A stretch of DNA of 64,000 nucleotides from JAKFEW01 sp036675505 (GCA_036675505.1 JAKFEW010000109.1:1-64000); one strand, 5' to 3'. Positions 41,640 through 50,929 are shown, counted from the first letter of the stretch. Notes: generated from the sequence alone by a model not told the origin. A program made the numbers and translations.

Positions 41640-43847
41640 CTAACCGACCGTTTCGTGGTCGTGCCCGTGCGCATGCGCGTGGTTGTGCGCGTGCGCGGGC
41701 TTCGCCGCCGCCGGCACCCGCGCGACCATCGTCCCCTCGTGCACGGCCAGCAGCCGCAATGCGTTCAGCGTCACCAGGAACGTCGCGCCCATGTCGCTCA
41801 ACACGGCCAGCCAGAGGGTCAGCCAGCCGGGCAGCACGGCGATCAGGGCGAGCACCTTCACGCCCAGCGCGAACGCGATGTTCTGGTTGATGATCGACAT
41901 CGTCTTGCGGCCGAGGCGGATCAAGAAGGGCAGCTTCGACAGATCGTCGCCCATCAGGGCGATGTCCGCCGTCTCGAGCGCCACCCCCGAGCCGGCCGCG
42001 CCCATCGAGATGCCGTAGGTGGCCTCGGCGAGCGCGGGGGCGTCGTTCACGCCGTCGCCCACCATCACGAGGTTGCCGTGCTTGGCCTTGAGCTCCTTGA
42101 TGATGTTCAGCTTGTCGTCCGGCATGAGGCTCGCGCGGACGTCGTCGATGCCGCACTCCTCGGCGATCGCCTTCGCCGCCGCCGGGTGGTCGCCCGTCAG
42201 CATCGCGATGTGCTTCACGCCCATCGCGTGCAGTTCCTTCACCGCGGCGACCGACTCCGGCCGGATCGCGTCGGCGAGCGAGATGATGCCCTTCGCCACG
42301 CCGTTCTCGAGCACGGCCACGACCGTGCGACCCTCGTGCCGCTCGAGGTCGATCGCCGCCTGCAACGCCGAGATGTCCGTGCCCCGCGAGGCGGCCCATT
42401 CCGGCGTGCCGACGGCGCAGTCGAGGCCGTTGACCACGGCCTCGGCGCCCTTGCCCATCACCGCGAAGAAATCGCCGGAGTCCGGCCAGGTCAGGCCGGC
42501 GGCCTTCGCGTGCGCCACGATCGCCTCGGCGAGCGGGTGCTCCGAGCTCTCGTCGACGCTGGCCGCGAGCGCCAGCACCGCGTTCGGCGCGACGCCGGGC
42601 GCGCCATGCACGGCCTTGACCACGGGCACGCCCCGCGTGAGCGTGCCGGTCTTGTCGAGCGCCACGGCCTGCGTCTTGGCGGCCAGCTCCAGGTACATGC
42701 CGCCCTTCACGAGCACGCCATGCCGGGCGGCGGCGCCGATGGCGGCAACCAGCGCGACCGGCGTCGAGACGACCAGCGCGCAGGGGCAGGCCATCACGAT
42801 CAGCGAGAGCGCGCGGTAGACCCAGTCGTGCCAGGGCAGGCCGAGCAGCAGCGGCGGGATCGTGGCGAGGGCCACCGCCGCGACGAGCACGGCGGGCGTG
42901 TACCAGCGCGCGAATCGGTCGATGAAGTCCTGCACCGGCGCGCGGGCGGCCTGGGCTTCCTCGACCATGTGGATCACGCGCGCGATGGTGTTGTCCCTGG
43001 CGGCGCACGTCGCCTCGATCTCGAGGGCGCCCGCGCCGTTGATGGTGCCCGCGAGCACGTCGTCGCCGAGCCGCTTGAAGACCGGCATCGACTCGCCGGT
43101 GAGGGAGGCCTGGTTCACCTCGGACTCGCCTTCGAGGATCTTGCCGTCGGCGGGCAGGCGCTCGCCGGGGCGCACCAGGAGGCGATCGCCCTGCTTCACG
43201 TCGTCCGCCGAAATCTGGACCGGGCCCGCGGGCGTCACGCGCGTGGCGGTCGCGGGCGCGATCGCGGCGAGCGACTGGATCGCCGCGCGGGTCTGCGCGG
43301 CCGCGCGGGCTTCCAGCCAGTTGCTGATCGAGAAGAGCATCGCCACGGTGCCTGCCTCGGCGAAGGCGCCGATGGCCACCGCGCCGGCCACGCCCACCAG
43401 CATCAGCGCGTTCATGTCGAAGCGGCCGTGCAACACGCCGCGCGCACCCAGCATGAAGGTGCGGAAGCCGCCGGCGAAGGCCGCCGCCACGTAGGCGAAG
43501 ATCGACGCCAGGTGGGCCTCGCCCCAGAAGTGGGCGATCGCCCAGCCGACGCCCACCAGGAGCGCCGAGGAGATCGCGGGCACGGGGCCCGCGCGCCGCT
43601 CGACATGGTCGGACAGCTTGACCTGGTCCGGCGCGAGGGCCTGGGTGTCGTAGCCCATGTCCGCCACCGTCTTGCGGATCTCCTCCGCGGCGTTCGGATC
43701 GTCGGCATGCTCGACGACCATGCGCGAGGTCGCGGGGTCGACCCGCGCGCTCATGACGCAGGCCATGTCGGCGAGCTTGCGCTCGACGTCGCCGGCCTCG
43801 ACATGGCAGCACAGGCCGCTGATCCGGTAGCGCGTGGTGGTGGACAT
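41640..43847 (-). CDS. P1B-type heavy-metal ATPase (Zn/Cd/Pb/Co class)
   Basis: 735 residues. An N-terminal HMA-like domain has ISGLCCHVE (CCxxE, Cys 13-14, Glu 17), as in Zn/Cd pumps, in place of CxxC. It has eight predicted helices, actuator SLTGES, the CPC motif MACPCALVVSTPVAL (about residue 350), phosphorylation site DKTGTLTRG (about 396) and TGDHPAAAKAIAEECG, then GDGVNDAPALA. The C-terminus is His-rich (HAHNHAHAHGHDHE), a further metal site. It exports divalent soft metals from the cytoplasm, probably feeding the CzcCBA pump downstream. The start at 43847 avoids an upstream extension that reads through AT-rich repeats. First gene of the metal-polyphosphate operon. Confidence 0.93.
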   Translation of the reverse strand: MSTTTRYRISGLCCHVEAGDVERKLADMACVMSARVDPATSRMVVEHADDPNAAEEIRKTVADMGYDTQALAPDQVKLSDHVERRAGPVPAISSALLVGVGWAIAHFWGEAHLASIFAYVAAAFAGGFRTFMLGARGVLHGRFDMNALMLVGVAGAVAIGAFAEAGTVAMLFSISNWLEARAAAQTRAAIQSLAAIAPATATRVTPAGPVQISADDVKQGDRLLVRPGERLPADGKILEGESEVNQASLTGESMPVFKRLGDDVLAGTINGAGALEIEATCAARDNTIARVIHMVEEAQAARAPVQDFIDRFARWYTPAVLVAAVALATIPPLLLGLPWHDWVYRALSLIVMACPCALVVSTPVALVAAIGAAARHGVLVKGGMYLELAAKTQAVALDKTGTLTRGVPVVKAVHGAPGVAPNAVLALAASVDESSEHPLAEAIVAHAKAAGLTWPDSGDFFAVMGKGAEAVVNGLDCAVGTPEWAASRGTDISALQAAIDLERHEGRTVVAVLENGVAKGIISLADAIRPESVAAVKELHAMGVKHIAMLTGDHPAAAKAIAEECGIDDVRASLMPDDKLNIIKELKAKHGNLVMVGDGVNDAPALAEATYGISMGAAGSGVALETADIALMGDDLSKLPFLIRLGRKTMSIINQNIAFALGVKVLALIAVLPGWLTLWLAVLSDMGATFLVTLNALRLLAVHEGTMVARVPAAAKPAHAHNHAHAHGHDHETVG

Positions 43848-43885
43848 TGCTTCTCGACCCTCCGGGGGTGTTGTACCCGGTGACT

Positions 43886-44006
43886 GTTTTGAGATTTGAG
43901 TTTTGAGATTTGAGTTCGTGAAGCGCAGGGAGCGGCGCAACGAAGGAGGGCTGCCCAGCACCGGGGCAGCCCTCCAACTCAAATCTCAAAACTCAAATCT
44001 CAAAAC
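43886..44006. repeat. Perfect 31-bp inverted repeat, each arm a double 15-mer, enclosing a second hairpin
   Basis: Arms 43886-43916 and 43976-44006 match 31 of 31. Each arm consists of two copies of TTTTGAGATTTGAGT or its complement. They are far more AT-rich than the genome. The right arm abuts a strong inner hairpin, and its last base is the first base of the FAD-enzyme stop codon. It separates that gene from the metal ATPase gene. It resembles a small non-coding insertion or terminator-type element of unknown origin. Confidence 0.9.
43945..43975 (-). terminator. Strong hairpin after the FAD-enzyme gene, terminator-like
   Basis: GGAGGGCTGCCC (43945-43956) pairs with 43964-43975 over 12 bp, loop of 7. 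On the minus strand it lies 31 nt after the stop of the FAD enzyme gene (44006) and is followed by TTCGTT, a poor U-run. It would separate this gene from the downstream metal ATPase unit. Confidence 0.6.
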
Positions 44007-45601
44007 TAACCCTTCAGCGCGACCCGCGCCGCGTTCGCGCCGGCGGCCCCCATCACGCCGCCGCCCGGGTGGGCCGCGGCGCCGCACAGGAAGAGCCCCT
44101 CGACCGGCGTGCGGTAGCCCGCCCAGCCGGCCACCGGGCGCATCACGAAGAGCTGATCGACGGTCATCTCGCCCTGGGAGATGCTGCCGCCGGTCAGCCC
44201 GAACTGCTGCTCGAGGTCGAGCGGCGAGAGCGCGTGGATGCCGACGATCTTCTCGCGGATGTCGGGCGCCCACTCCTCGACGACCTTGATGACCGACTCG
44301 GTGAACTCGTCCTTCGTGGCATGGTCCCACTTCCGGCCGCTGGCGAGCTCGTAGGGCGCGTATTGGCAGAACATCGACATGAAATGCTGGCCCGGCGGCG
44401 TGATCGTGTCGTCGAGGAGGCTCGGGATCGTCGCGTCGACCACCGGCCGTGGCGAGAGGTGGCCGAACTTCGCGGCGTCGAAGGCCCGCTCCATCTCGTC
44501 GATGCTCTGCAAGAAGTGGATGGTGCCCGACAGCCACGCCTTCGGATCGGCGCCGGCGGGCACGTGCTTGAACGTGGGCAGGCCGCTGAGCGCGAGGTTC
44601 AGCTTGAACGAGGCGCTGCGGTAGCGGATCGCGGCGACGGCGTCGGCGAACGCCTCGGGCAGGTGCTCGCGGCCGACCATCTGGAGGAAGGTGCGGTTGG
44701 CATCCGCGTTCGAGAGGACCTGCCGCGCGTGGATCACCTCGCCGCTTTCGAGTTCGACGCCCTTCACGCGGCCCTGCTCGACGATGATTCGCCTCACGCC
44801 CGCGTCGGTGCGGATCTCCGCACCGAAGGCCGTGGCGGACTTCGCGAGCGCCTGGGTCAGGCCGCCCATACCGCCCTTCACGTAGCCCCACACGCCGCGG
44901 CGGCCGTCGACGCCGCCCATCACATGGTGCAGCAGGACGTAGGCCGTGCCGGGGGTCTTGGGGCCGGCGAACACGCCGATGATGCCGTCCATGCCCAGCA
45001 CCGCCTTGAGCTCGGGGCTCTCGAACCAGCGGTCGAGGAAGTCCGAGACACTCATGACCATAAGCGCGATCAGGTCCGCGCGGTCGCGGGCCGAGAGCTT
45101 CCAGGCGTTGAGGGCGAGCGGCAGCGACGGCAGGTACTGCAAGGGATTCGTCGCCGTGATGTCCGGTGGCACGCTCGAGAGCATCGGCTCGACGAACCGG
45201 GACGCGAGGCGCTCCAGCATCTCGTTGTAAGGGCCCCAGGCGGCGGCGTCCTTCTTCGAGAACTTCGCGATCTCCTCGACGGTCTTCCGGTCGTCGGCGT
45301 GGAAACGCAGCGTGCGCCCATCCGGCCACGACGCGAACGACGAGGGGTCGCGCGGGATCACCTGGTAGCCATACTCCGCGAGGCGGAGGTCCTGGATGAT
45401 GTGGGGCAGGAACAGGCTGACCACGTAGGACGTGATCGACATCTTGAAGCCCGGAAAGATCTCCTCGGTCACGCAGGCCCCGCCCACGACGTGACGCTTC
45501 TCCAGCACCAGCACCTTGCGGCCCGCCTTGGCGAGGTAGCCCGCCGCGACGAGGCCGTTGTGGCCGCCGCCCACCACGATGCAATCCACGGTCTGGGTCA
45601 T
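44006..45601 (-). CDS. Phytoene-desaturase-like NAD(P)/FAD-dependent oxidoreductase
   Basis: 531 residues. It has an N-terminal Rossmann fold (DCIVVGGGHNGLVAAGYLAKAG, then VLVLEKRHVVGGACVTEE), a central substrate domain, and a C-terminal FAD motif (GLFLCGAAAHPGGGVMGAAG) characteristic of the CrtI/PYROXD2 branch. True carotenoid desaturases are similar, but the PYROXD2-like sub-branch (GGHNGLVAA start) often has unknown substrates, and no phytoene synthase is nearby. The ATG at 45601 was chosen for the family N-terminus; an 82-residue extension in frame is unlikely. It is divergent from the dehydrogenase at 45695. Confidence 0.85.
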   Translation of the reverse strand: MTQTVDCIVVGGGHNGLVAAGYLAKAGRKVLVLEKRHVVGGACVTEEIFPGFKMSITSYVVSLFLPHIIQDLRLAEYGYQVIPRDPSSFASWPDGRTLRFHADDRKTVEEIAKFSKKDAAAWGPYNEMLERLASRFVEPMLSSVPPDITATNPLQYLPSLPLALNAWKLSARDRADLIALMVMSVSDFLDRWFESPELKAVLGMDGIIGVFAGPKTPGTAYVLLHHVMGGVDGRRGVWGYVKGGMGGLTQALAKSATAFGAEIRTDAGVRRIIVEQGRVKGVELESGEVIHARQVLSNADANRTFLQMVGREHLPEAFADAVAAIRYRSASFKLNLALSGLPTFKHVPAGADPKAWLSGTIHFLQSIDEMERAFDAAKFGHLSPRPVVDATIPSLLDDTITPPGQHFMSMFCQYAPYELASGRKWDHATKDEFTESVIKVVEEWAPDIREKIVGIHALSPLDLEQQFGLTGGSISQGEMTVDQLFVMRPVAGWAGYRTPVEGLFLCGAAAHPGGGVMGAAGANAARVALKG

Positions 45602-45630
45602 GTCGGAGGTTCCTACGGGATTCTCCCGGG

Positions 45631-45659
45631 TTGTCGGACGAGGTTCCACAGGGTAGCAT
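45631..45659 (+). promoter_or_regulatory. Promoter of the dimethylglycine-dehydrogenase-like gene
   Basis: TTGTCG (45631-45636), 17-nt spacer, TAGCAT (45654-45659), start near 45666, leader about 29 nt with AGGAG 9 nt before the GTG. Confidence 0.6.
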
Positions 45660-45694
45660 ACGAGCGCCACGTCCGCCCCGAGGAGCTTTTGACC

Positions 45695-48154
45695 GTGATC
45701 GACCCCTCCCTTCCCACCCGTGCCCGCGTCGTAATCGTGGGCGGCGGCGTCATCGGCACCTCCGTCGCGTACCACCTGGCGCACATGGGCTGGACCGACG
45801 TCGTCCTCCTCGAGCGCGCCAAGATCACCTCCGGGACGACCTGGCACTCCGCCGGCCTCATGGTCACGTTCGGATCGACCTCCGAGACCTCGACCGAGCT
45901 ACGGAAGTACACGCGCGACCTCTACGGGCGCCTCGAAGCGGAGACGGGCCAGTACACGGGCCTCGTGCAGAACGGCTTCATCGAGGTCGCGTCGGACCCC
46001 GACCGGCTCGAGGAGTACCGGCGCGTTGCCGCCTTCAACCGCTACTGCGGCGTCGACGTCCAGGAGATCTCGCCCGCGGAGATCCAGGCGCTGTTCCCGC
46101 CGGCGAACATCGAGGGCATGCTCGCGGGCTTCTACGTCAAGGACGACGGCGTCGTGAACCCCGTGGACGTCACAATGGCCCTGGCGAAGGGCGCGAAGAT
46201 GAAGGGTGCGCGGATCTTCGAGGACGTGCCGGTCACCGGCGTCCTGCAGCACAAGGGGCGTGTCACGGGCGTCCGCACGGCCTTCGGCGACATCGAGTGC
46301 GACCACGTGGTCAACTGCGCGGGCATGTGGGCCCGGCAGCTCGGCGCGCTCGCGGGGGTGAACGTCCCGAACCAGGCCGCCGAGCACTACTACCTGATCA
46401 CGGAGCCCATCCCGACGCTGCCCAAGAACATGCCCGTGCTCGAGGATCCCGGCCACTACGGCTACTACCGCAACGAGGTCGACAGCCTGATGGTGGGGCT
46501 CTTCGAGCCCGTCTGCGCGCCCTGGCGCATCGAAGGCATCCCGCAGGACTTCACGTTCGGCGAGATCCCGCCCGACTGGAGCCGCATGGAACCCTACATC
46601 GAGCGCGCGCTCGAGCGGGTCCCGATGGCGATGGACGTCGGCATCAAGCTGCTCTTCTGCGGCCCCGAGAGCTTCACGCCGGACCTGCGGCCCCTGATGG
46701 GCGAGGCGCCGGAGCTGCGGGGCTACTGGGTGGCCGCCGGCCTGAACTCGATCGGCATCCTCACGGGCGGCGGCATCGGCCGGATGATGGCGCACTGGAT
46801 CGTCAACGGCGTGGCCGACATGGACGTGACGGGCATGAACATCGACCGGCTGCACCCCTACCAGGCCAACCCCCAGTACCGGCGCGAGCGGACGGTCGAG
46901 TCGCTGGGCATGGTCTACCGCTGCCACTACCCGTACATGTCGCTGGTGACCGCCCGTGGCGCCAAGAAGTCGCCCTTCCACGACCGCCTGGCGGCCGCCG
47001 GCGCGTACTTCAAGGACGTGAGCGGCTGGGAAGGCGCCGACTGGTATGCCCCCGCCGGCGAGACGCCTGCGGCCGGGAAGATGACCTGGGGCCGGCCCGA
47101 CTGGTTCCATCACTGGGAGGCGGAGCACCGGGCCTGCCGCGAAGGCGTGATCGCGATGGACATGTCGTTTATGTCGAAGTTCCTCGTCCAGGGCCGCGAC
47201 GCCGGTCGCGTGCTGGACTGGCTGTCCGTCAACAGCGTCGACGGCCCGTGCGGGATGATCACCTACACCCAGTGGCTCAACGAGGCCGGCAAGATCGAGG
47301 CGGACCTCACGGTCACGAAGATCGACGAGGAGCGCTTCCTGGTCGTCGTCACCGACACGATGCACCGCCACGCGGAGACCTGGATGCGGCGCCACATCCC
47401 GGAGGACGCGCACTGCTTCGTGACCGACGTGACCTCCGCCTACGGCCAGCTCAACATCCAGGGGCCCCGCTCGCGCGCGCTCCTCCAGGCGTTGACGTCG
47501 GACAACATGTCGGACGAGGCCTTCCCCTTCCGCACGGCGCGCGAGATCGAGATCGGCTACGCGCGCGTGCTGTGCGTCCGGATCACCTACCTGGGCGAGC
47601 TGGGCTACGAGCTCTACATCCCGGCAGAGCAGGCGACGCACGTCTACGACCGGGTGGTCGAGGCGGGCAAGGCCTTCGGGCTCCACCACGCCGGCCTGAA
47701 GGCCCTGGCCAGCTTGCGGATGGAGAAGGGCTACCGGGACTACGGGCACGACATCGACAACACCGACAACGTCTTCGAGACGGGGCTCGGCTTCTGCGTC
47801 GACTTCAAGAAGGAGCGGGGCTTCCTGGGCCGTGACGAGGCTTTGAAGCAGAAGCAGGCGGCTCCTTACACCCGCCGCCTGGTCCAGGTCCTCGTGAAGG
47901 ATCCGGAGCCCATGTTGTTCCACGCGGAGGTCCTGCGGCGGAACGGCAAGCCCGTCGGCTACGTGCGCGCCGGCTCGTACGGCCACACGCTGGGCGGCGC
48001 GGTCGGCCTCGTCATGCTCGAGGCGGGCGAGCCTATCGATGCGGCGTACCTGGCCGGGGGCAACTGGGAGATCGAGATCGCGGGCCGGTTGTACCCCGCC
48101 GAGGTCTCGCTCAAGCCGCTCTACGACCCGGACATGAAGCGTATCAAGGCCTGA
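45695..48154 (+). CDS. Dimethylglycine/sarcosine-dehydrogenase-like FAD-GcvT enzyme
   Basis: 819 residues. FAD domain (VVIVGGGVIGTSVAYHL, about 12-395) with SGTTWHSAGL, whose His aligns with the one that binds FAD covalently in mammalian DMGDH/sarcosine dehydrogenase. A linking FAO_M-type domain, a GcvT folate-binding domain (about 450-720, then GYRDYGHDIDNTDNVFETGLG) and a GcvT C-terminal barrel follow. It oxidatively demethylates an N-methyl amine such as dimethylglycine or sarcosine and passes the one-carbon unit to tetrahydrofolate. GTG start with AGGAG SD. The exact substrate is not decided by sequence. Confidence 0.9.
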   Translation: MIDPSLPTRARVVIVGGGVIGTSVAYHLAHMGWTDVVLLERAKITSGTTWHSAGLMVTFGSTSETSTELRKYTRDLYGRLEAETGQYTGLVQNGFIEVASDPDRLEEYRRVAAFNRYCGVDVQEISPAEIQALFPPANIEGMLAGFYVKDDGVVNPVDVTMALAKGAKMKGARIFEDVPVTGVLQHKGRVTGVRTAFGDIECDHVVNCAGMWARQLGALAGVNVPNQAAEHYYLITEPIPTLPKNMPVLEDPGHYGYYRNEVDSLMVGLFEPVCAPWRIEGIPQDFTFGEIPPDWSRMEPYIERALERVPMAMDVGIKLLFCGPESFTPDLRPLMGEAPELRGYWVAAGLNSIGILTGGGIGRMMAHWIVNGVADMDVTGMNIDRLHPYQANPQYRRERTVESLGMVYRCHYPYMSLVTARGAKKSPFHDRLAAAGAYFKDVSGWEGADWYAPAGETPAAGKMTWGRPDWFHHWEAEHRACREGVIAMDMSFMSKFLVQGRDAGRVLDWLSVNSVDGPCGMITYTQWLNEAGKIEADLTVTKIDEERFLVVVTDTMHRHAETWMRRHIPEDAHCFVTDVTSAYGQLNIQGPRSRALLQALTSDNMSDEAFPFRTAREIEIGYARVLCVRITYLGELGYELYIPAEQATHVYDRVVEAGKAFGLHHAGLKALASLRMEKGYRDYGHDIDNTDNVFETGLGFCVDFKKERGFLGRDEALKQKQAAPYTRRLVQVLVKDPEPMLFHAEVLRRNGKPVGYVRAGSYGHTLGGAVGLVMLEAGEPIDAAYLAGGNWEIEIAGRLYPAEVSLKPLYDPDMKRIKA

Positions 48155-48160
48155 CCGCCC

Positions 48161-48709
48161 TTGCTGCGCCGCCTCAAGCCCTTTCTCCGCCAATACGCCG
48201 AGAACGCCCTCGCGCTCGCGAAGTCGATCCGCGACCACCACCAGGCGCTGCACGACGCCGAGGCCGCGGGCGATCGCGAGGCCCAGCTCGTGGCGAACGG
48301 CACGATGTCCGACGCCTTCCGGATGCTCGGCCAGCTCGATCCGGCCGTGCGGCATGGCGAGGCAGCGGTGGCGCTCGCGCGCGAGCTGGACCACCCGAAG
48401 TTCCTGGTCAGCAACCTCATCCGGCTCGCGACCGCATTGCAGTACCGCAACGAGCACGCCGCGGCCGAGCCGCTCTTCCAGGAAGGGCGGGCCCTCGCGG
48501 CGAAGGTCGGGGTGCTCGAGGATTACGCGCTCCAGCACCATGGCAAGAGCCTGGCCGAGCAGGGGCGCTGGGCCGAGGCGATCGCCTGCTTCGAGCGTGC
48601 GCTCGCGATCCGCGAGGCGAAGCACACAGCCGACCTGGCCGCCTCGACGCGCGAGGCGCTGGAAGAGGCCCGCGCGCGGGCCGGCGGGCAGGCGGGCGCG
48701 CAGACCTAG
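48161..48709 (+). CDS. TPR-repeat protein
   Basis: 182 residues with at least three tetratricopeptide-like helical pairs (GTMSDAFRMLGQLDPAVRHGE, LIRLATALQYRNEHAAAEPLF, GKSLAEQGRWAEAIACFERAL). A soluble protein-protein scaffold is expected. TTG start, 6 nt after the stop of the dehydrogenase; no strong SD, so coupling to the upstream gene is likely. The stop TAG shares CTAG with the stop of the convergent kinase gene. Confidence 0.75.
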   Translation: MLRRLKPFLRQYAENALALAKSIRDHHQALHDAEAAGDREAQLVANGTMSDAFRMLGQLDPAVRHGEAAVALARELDHPKFLVSNLIRLATALQYRNEHAAAEPLFQEGRALAAKVGVLEDYALQHHGKSLAEQGRWAEAIACFERALAIREAKHTADLAASTREALEEARARAGGQAGAQT

Positions 48710-50793
48710 GAACGCGCTTCGGCGCCCCGCGGCAGCTCGAACCAGAACAAGCTGCCCACCCCGAGCTCGCTTTCGGCACCGATCGAGCCGCCGTGCGCCT
48801 CGACCAGGGCCTGGGAAATCGACAGCCCGAGCCCGGCGCCGCCGGTCTCCCGCGTCGTGCTGGTTTCGACCTGGTAGAACTTCTCGAACAGCATCGGCAG
48901 ATGCTCGGGCGCGATGCCGATGCCGGTGTCGCGCACCTCGAAGCGCACCCGGTCGGGCAGCGCCGCGAGCCGCACCGTGATCTCGCCGCCAGCCGGCGTG
49001 AACTTGATCGCGTTGCTGATCAGGTTGATGATCACCTGGCCGATCCGGCCGGGGTCGACGACGGTCGGCACCGCGTCCGCCGGGATCTCGACGTGCAGCG
49101 CGAGGCCCTTCAAGCGCGCCTGCGGCCGCAGGCTCTCGGTCATCTCGCGCGTGATCCGGGCAAGGTCGGCTTCCTGCCGCGCGAGCCGGAACGAGCCTGC
49201 CTCGATCCGGGCGAAATCGAGCAGGTCGTCGACCAGGCGTTGCAGGCGCAGCGCGCCTTCCTGGATCTGGCCGACGTACACGCGCTGGGGCGGCGTGAGC
49301 GTGCCTGCCAGGTCGTCCTCCAGGAACTCCGCGAAGCCGCGGATCGAGGTCAGCGGCGTGCGCAGCTCATGCGACACCGCGTTCACCAGATCGTCCTTGA
49401 GGCGGGCGAGCTGCTGCAGCTCCTCGTATTGGCGGCGCAGCTTCGCCTCGCTCGTGCGCAGCCTGTCGGTGCGCCGTTCGAGCTCGCGCTCGAACTCCTC
49501 GTTGCGCTGCCGCAGCTCGGCGTTGACGTGTCTCAGCGCCGCCTCCGCGCGCTTGCGGGCCGTATTGTCGCGCACGATCACCTGGGAGGCCGGCTGGCCC
49601 TGGTATTCGATCGCCGCCGAGGCCGTCTCCACGTCGATGATCGAGCCATCCAGCCGCCGGAGCTTGATTTCGGTGGCCGCGACCGGCTCGCCTTCGCCCT
49701 GGACCCGCTGGATGCGGCCCCGCACGACGTCATGGAACTCGGGGAGCACGAAGTCGAGGACGGGCCGCCCGACGAGGTCCTCGGGCGTCCGCGCCCCGAG
49801 CAGCACGAGCGTGGCCGGGTTGGTATAGCGCACGACGCCCTGGCTGTGGACCACGATCGCGTCGGGGCACTGCTCGACGAGGCGCCGGTAGTTCGTCCAG
49901 CTCTCCTGGAGCTCGGTCCGGGCGCGGACCCGCTGCGTGATGTCGAGCATGCCGAGCGTGAGCCTGGGCGCATCCGCCGCGTCGCGGATCAGGTGGACGG
50001 TGCAGTGGATCCAGAGCACCCCGCCATCCTTGCGGAGGCAGCGTTGTTCGAGGTCGAGCACTTCGCGCTCGCCCGCCAGGATCTCGGCGTAGAGGTCGCG
50101 CAGGTGCGTCTGGTCGGCCGGGTAGGTCACGTCGACGAGCGTGAGCCCGCGCAGCTCGGACACGTCGAAGCCGAGCATCTCCTGCATCTTGAGGTTCGCT
50201 TCGACGAACTTCCCCTGCGGCTCGACGAGCGCGAGCCCGATCGGCGCGAGCTCGAAGAGGCCACGGAACTTCCGCTCGCTGACCACCAGCGCGTCCGTGC
50301 GGCGCGCCAGCTCCTGCTCGAGCCGGACCCTGGGCGTGACTTCATGCGCGAGGGTGATGTAGCCGATCAGCTCGCCCGCGTCGGCGCGGACCTTGGCGGT
50401 GGTGAAGTCCCAGAAGGTTTCGTGGGTGCCGCGGTCGTCGGAATAGCTGAATTGCTTGCCGACGTCCGAGTAGGGCCCGTCGGTGCCCTCGAGGGCTGAC
50501 AGCACCTTGCTCACCTCGTCAACGGCGTCCGGGAAGACGTCGAGGAAGCGCTTGCCGAGGAAGTCCTCGGGGGTGCGCCCGAAGAAGGCCGCGTACGCCT
50601 GGTTCATGAGCCGGAAGATCAGCTCGGTATCGAAGAACGCCACGCCCGTGGGCACGAGATCGACGACGCGCTCGCTCAAGCGCCGGTGCGAGGTCACGTC
50701 GGTCAGGCGGGCGCGGAGGCTCTCGTTTTCCGCCCGCAACGCCGCGATCGTCTCCGCGGGATCGACCGAGCGTGGGCTGCGGTGGCGCTTCAT
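48706..50793 (-). CDS. Soluble triple-PAS sensor histidine kinase
   Basis: 695 residues, no membrane helices. An N-terminal coiled coil (TIAALRAENESLRARL) is followed by three PAS domains (VDLVPTGVAFFDTELIFRLMN; FELAPIGLALVEPQGKFVEAN; VEQCPDAIVVHSQGVVRYTN), a long coiled coil, HisKA (VNAVSHELRTPLTSIRG, His near 475) and HATPase_c (NLISNAIKFTPAGG, GGAGLGLSI). It senses a cytoplasmic cue, perhaps through PAS cofactors. The HisKA region is very close to that of the kinase at 20139 (SHELRTPLTSI and AEFLED blocks), so the two share ancestry. No cognate regulator adjacent. Confidence 0.93.
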   Translation of the reverse strand: MKRHRSPRSVDPAETIAALRAENESLRARLTDVTSHRRLSERVVDLVPTGVAFFDTELIFRLMNQAYAAFFGRTPEDFLGKRFLDVFPDAVDEVSKVLSALEGTDGPYSDVGKQFSYSDDRGTHETFWDFTTAKVRADAGELIGYITLAHEVTPRVRLEQELARRTDALVVSERKFRGLFELAPIGLALVEPQGKFVEANLKMQEMLGFDVSELRGLTLVDVTYPADQTHLRDLYAEILAGEREVLDLEQRCLRKDGGVLWIHCTVHLIRDAADAPRLTLGMLDITQRVRARTELQESWTNYRRLVEQCPDAIVVHSQGVVRYTNPATLVLLGARTPEDLVGRPVLDFVLPEFHDVVRGRIQRVQGEGEPVAATEIKLRRLDGSIIDVETASAAIEYQGQPASQVIVRDNTARKRAEAALRHVNAELRQRNEEFERELERRTDRLRTSEAKLRRQYEELQQLARLKDDLVNAVSHELRTPLTSIRGFAEFLEDDLAGTLTPPQRVYVGQIQEGALRLQRLVDDLLDFARIEAGSFRLARQEADLARITREMTESLRPQARLKGLALHVEIPADAVPTVVDPGRIGQVIINLISNAIKFTPAGGEITVRLAALPDRVRFEVRDTGIGIAPEHLPMLFEKFYQVETSTTRETGGAGLGLSISQALVEAHGGSIGAESELGVGSLFWFELPRGAEARS

Positions 50794-50929
50794 GGTCCCA
50801 TCGTGGCATGCGGCGCGGCTGGATCAAAGGCTCGATAGGGGGTCCGGTGCCGCGGCGCACATGCGTAAGCCTCCCTGATGCATGCCGGCCGTGGCCGGGC
50901 CACCATGGACTTCGACAGGAGGGTTCCCC

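Noticed and set aside
41617..43989. A 790-codon ORF overlapping the P-type ATPase in another frame
   Set aside because: No membrane or ATPase motifs; the 41640-43847 frame carries CPC, DKTGT and the His tail.
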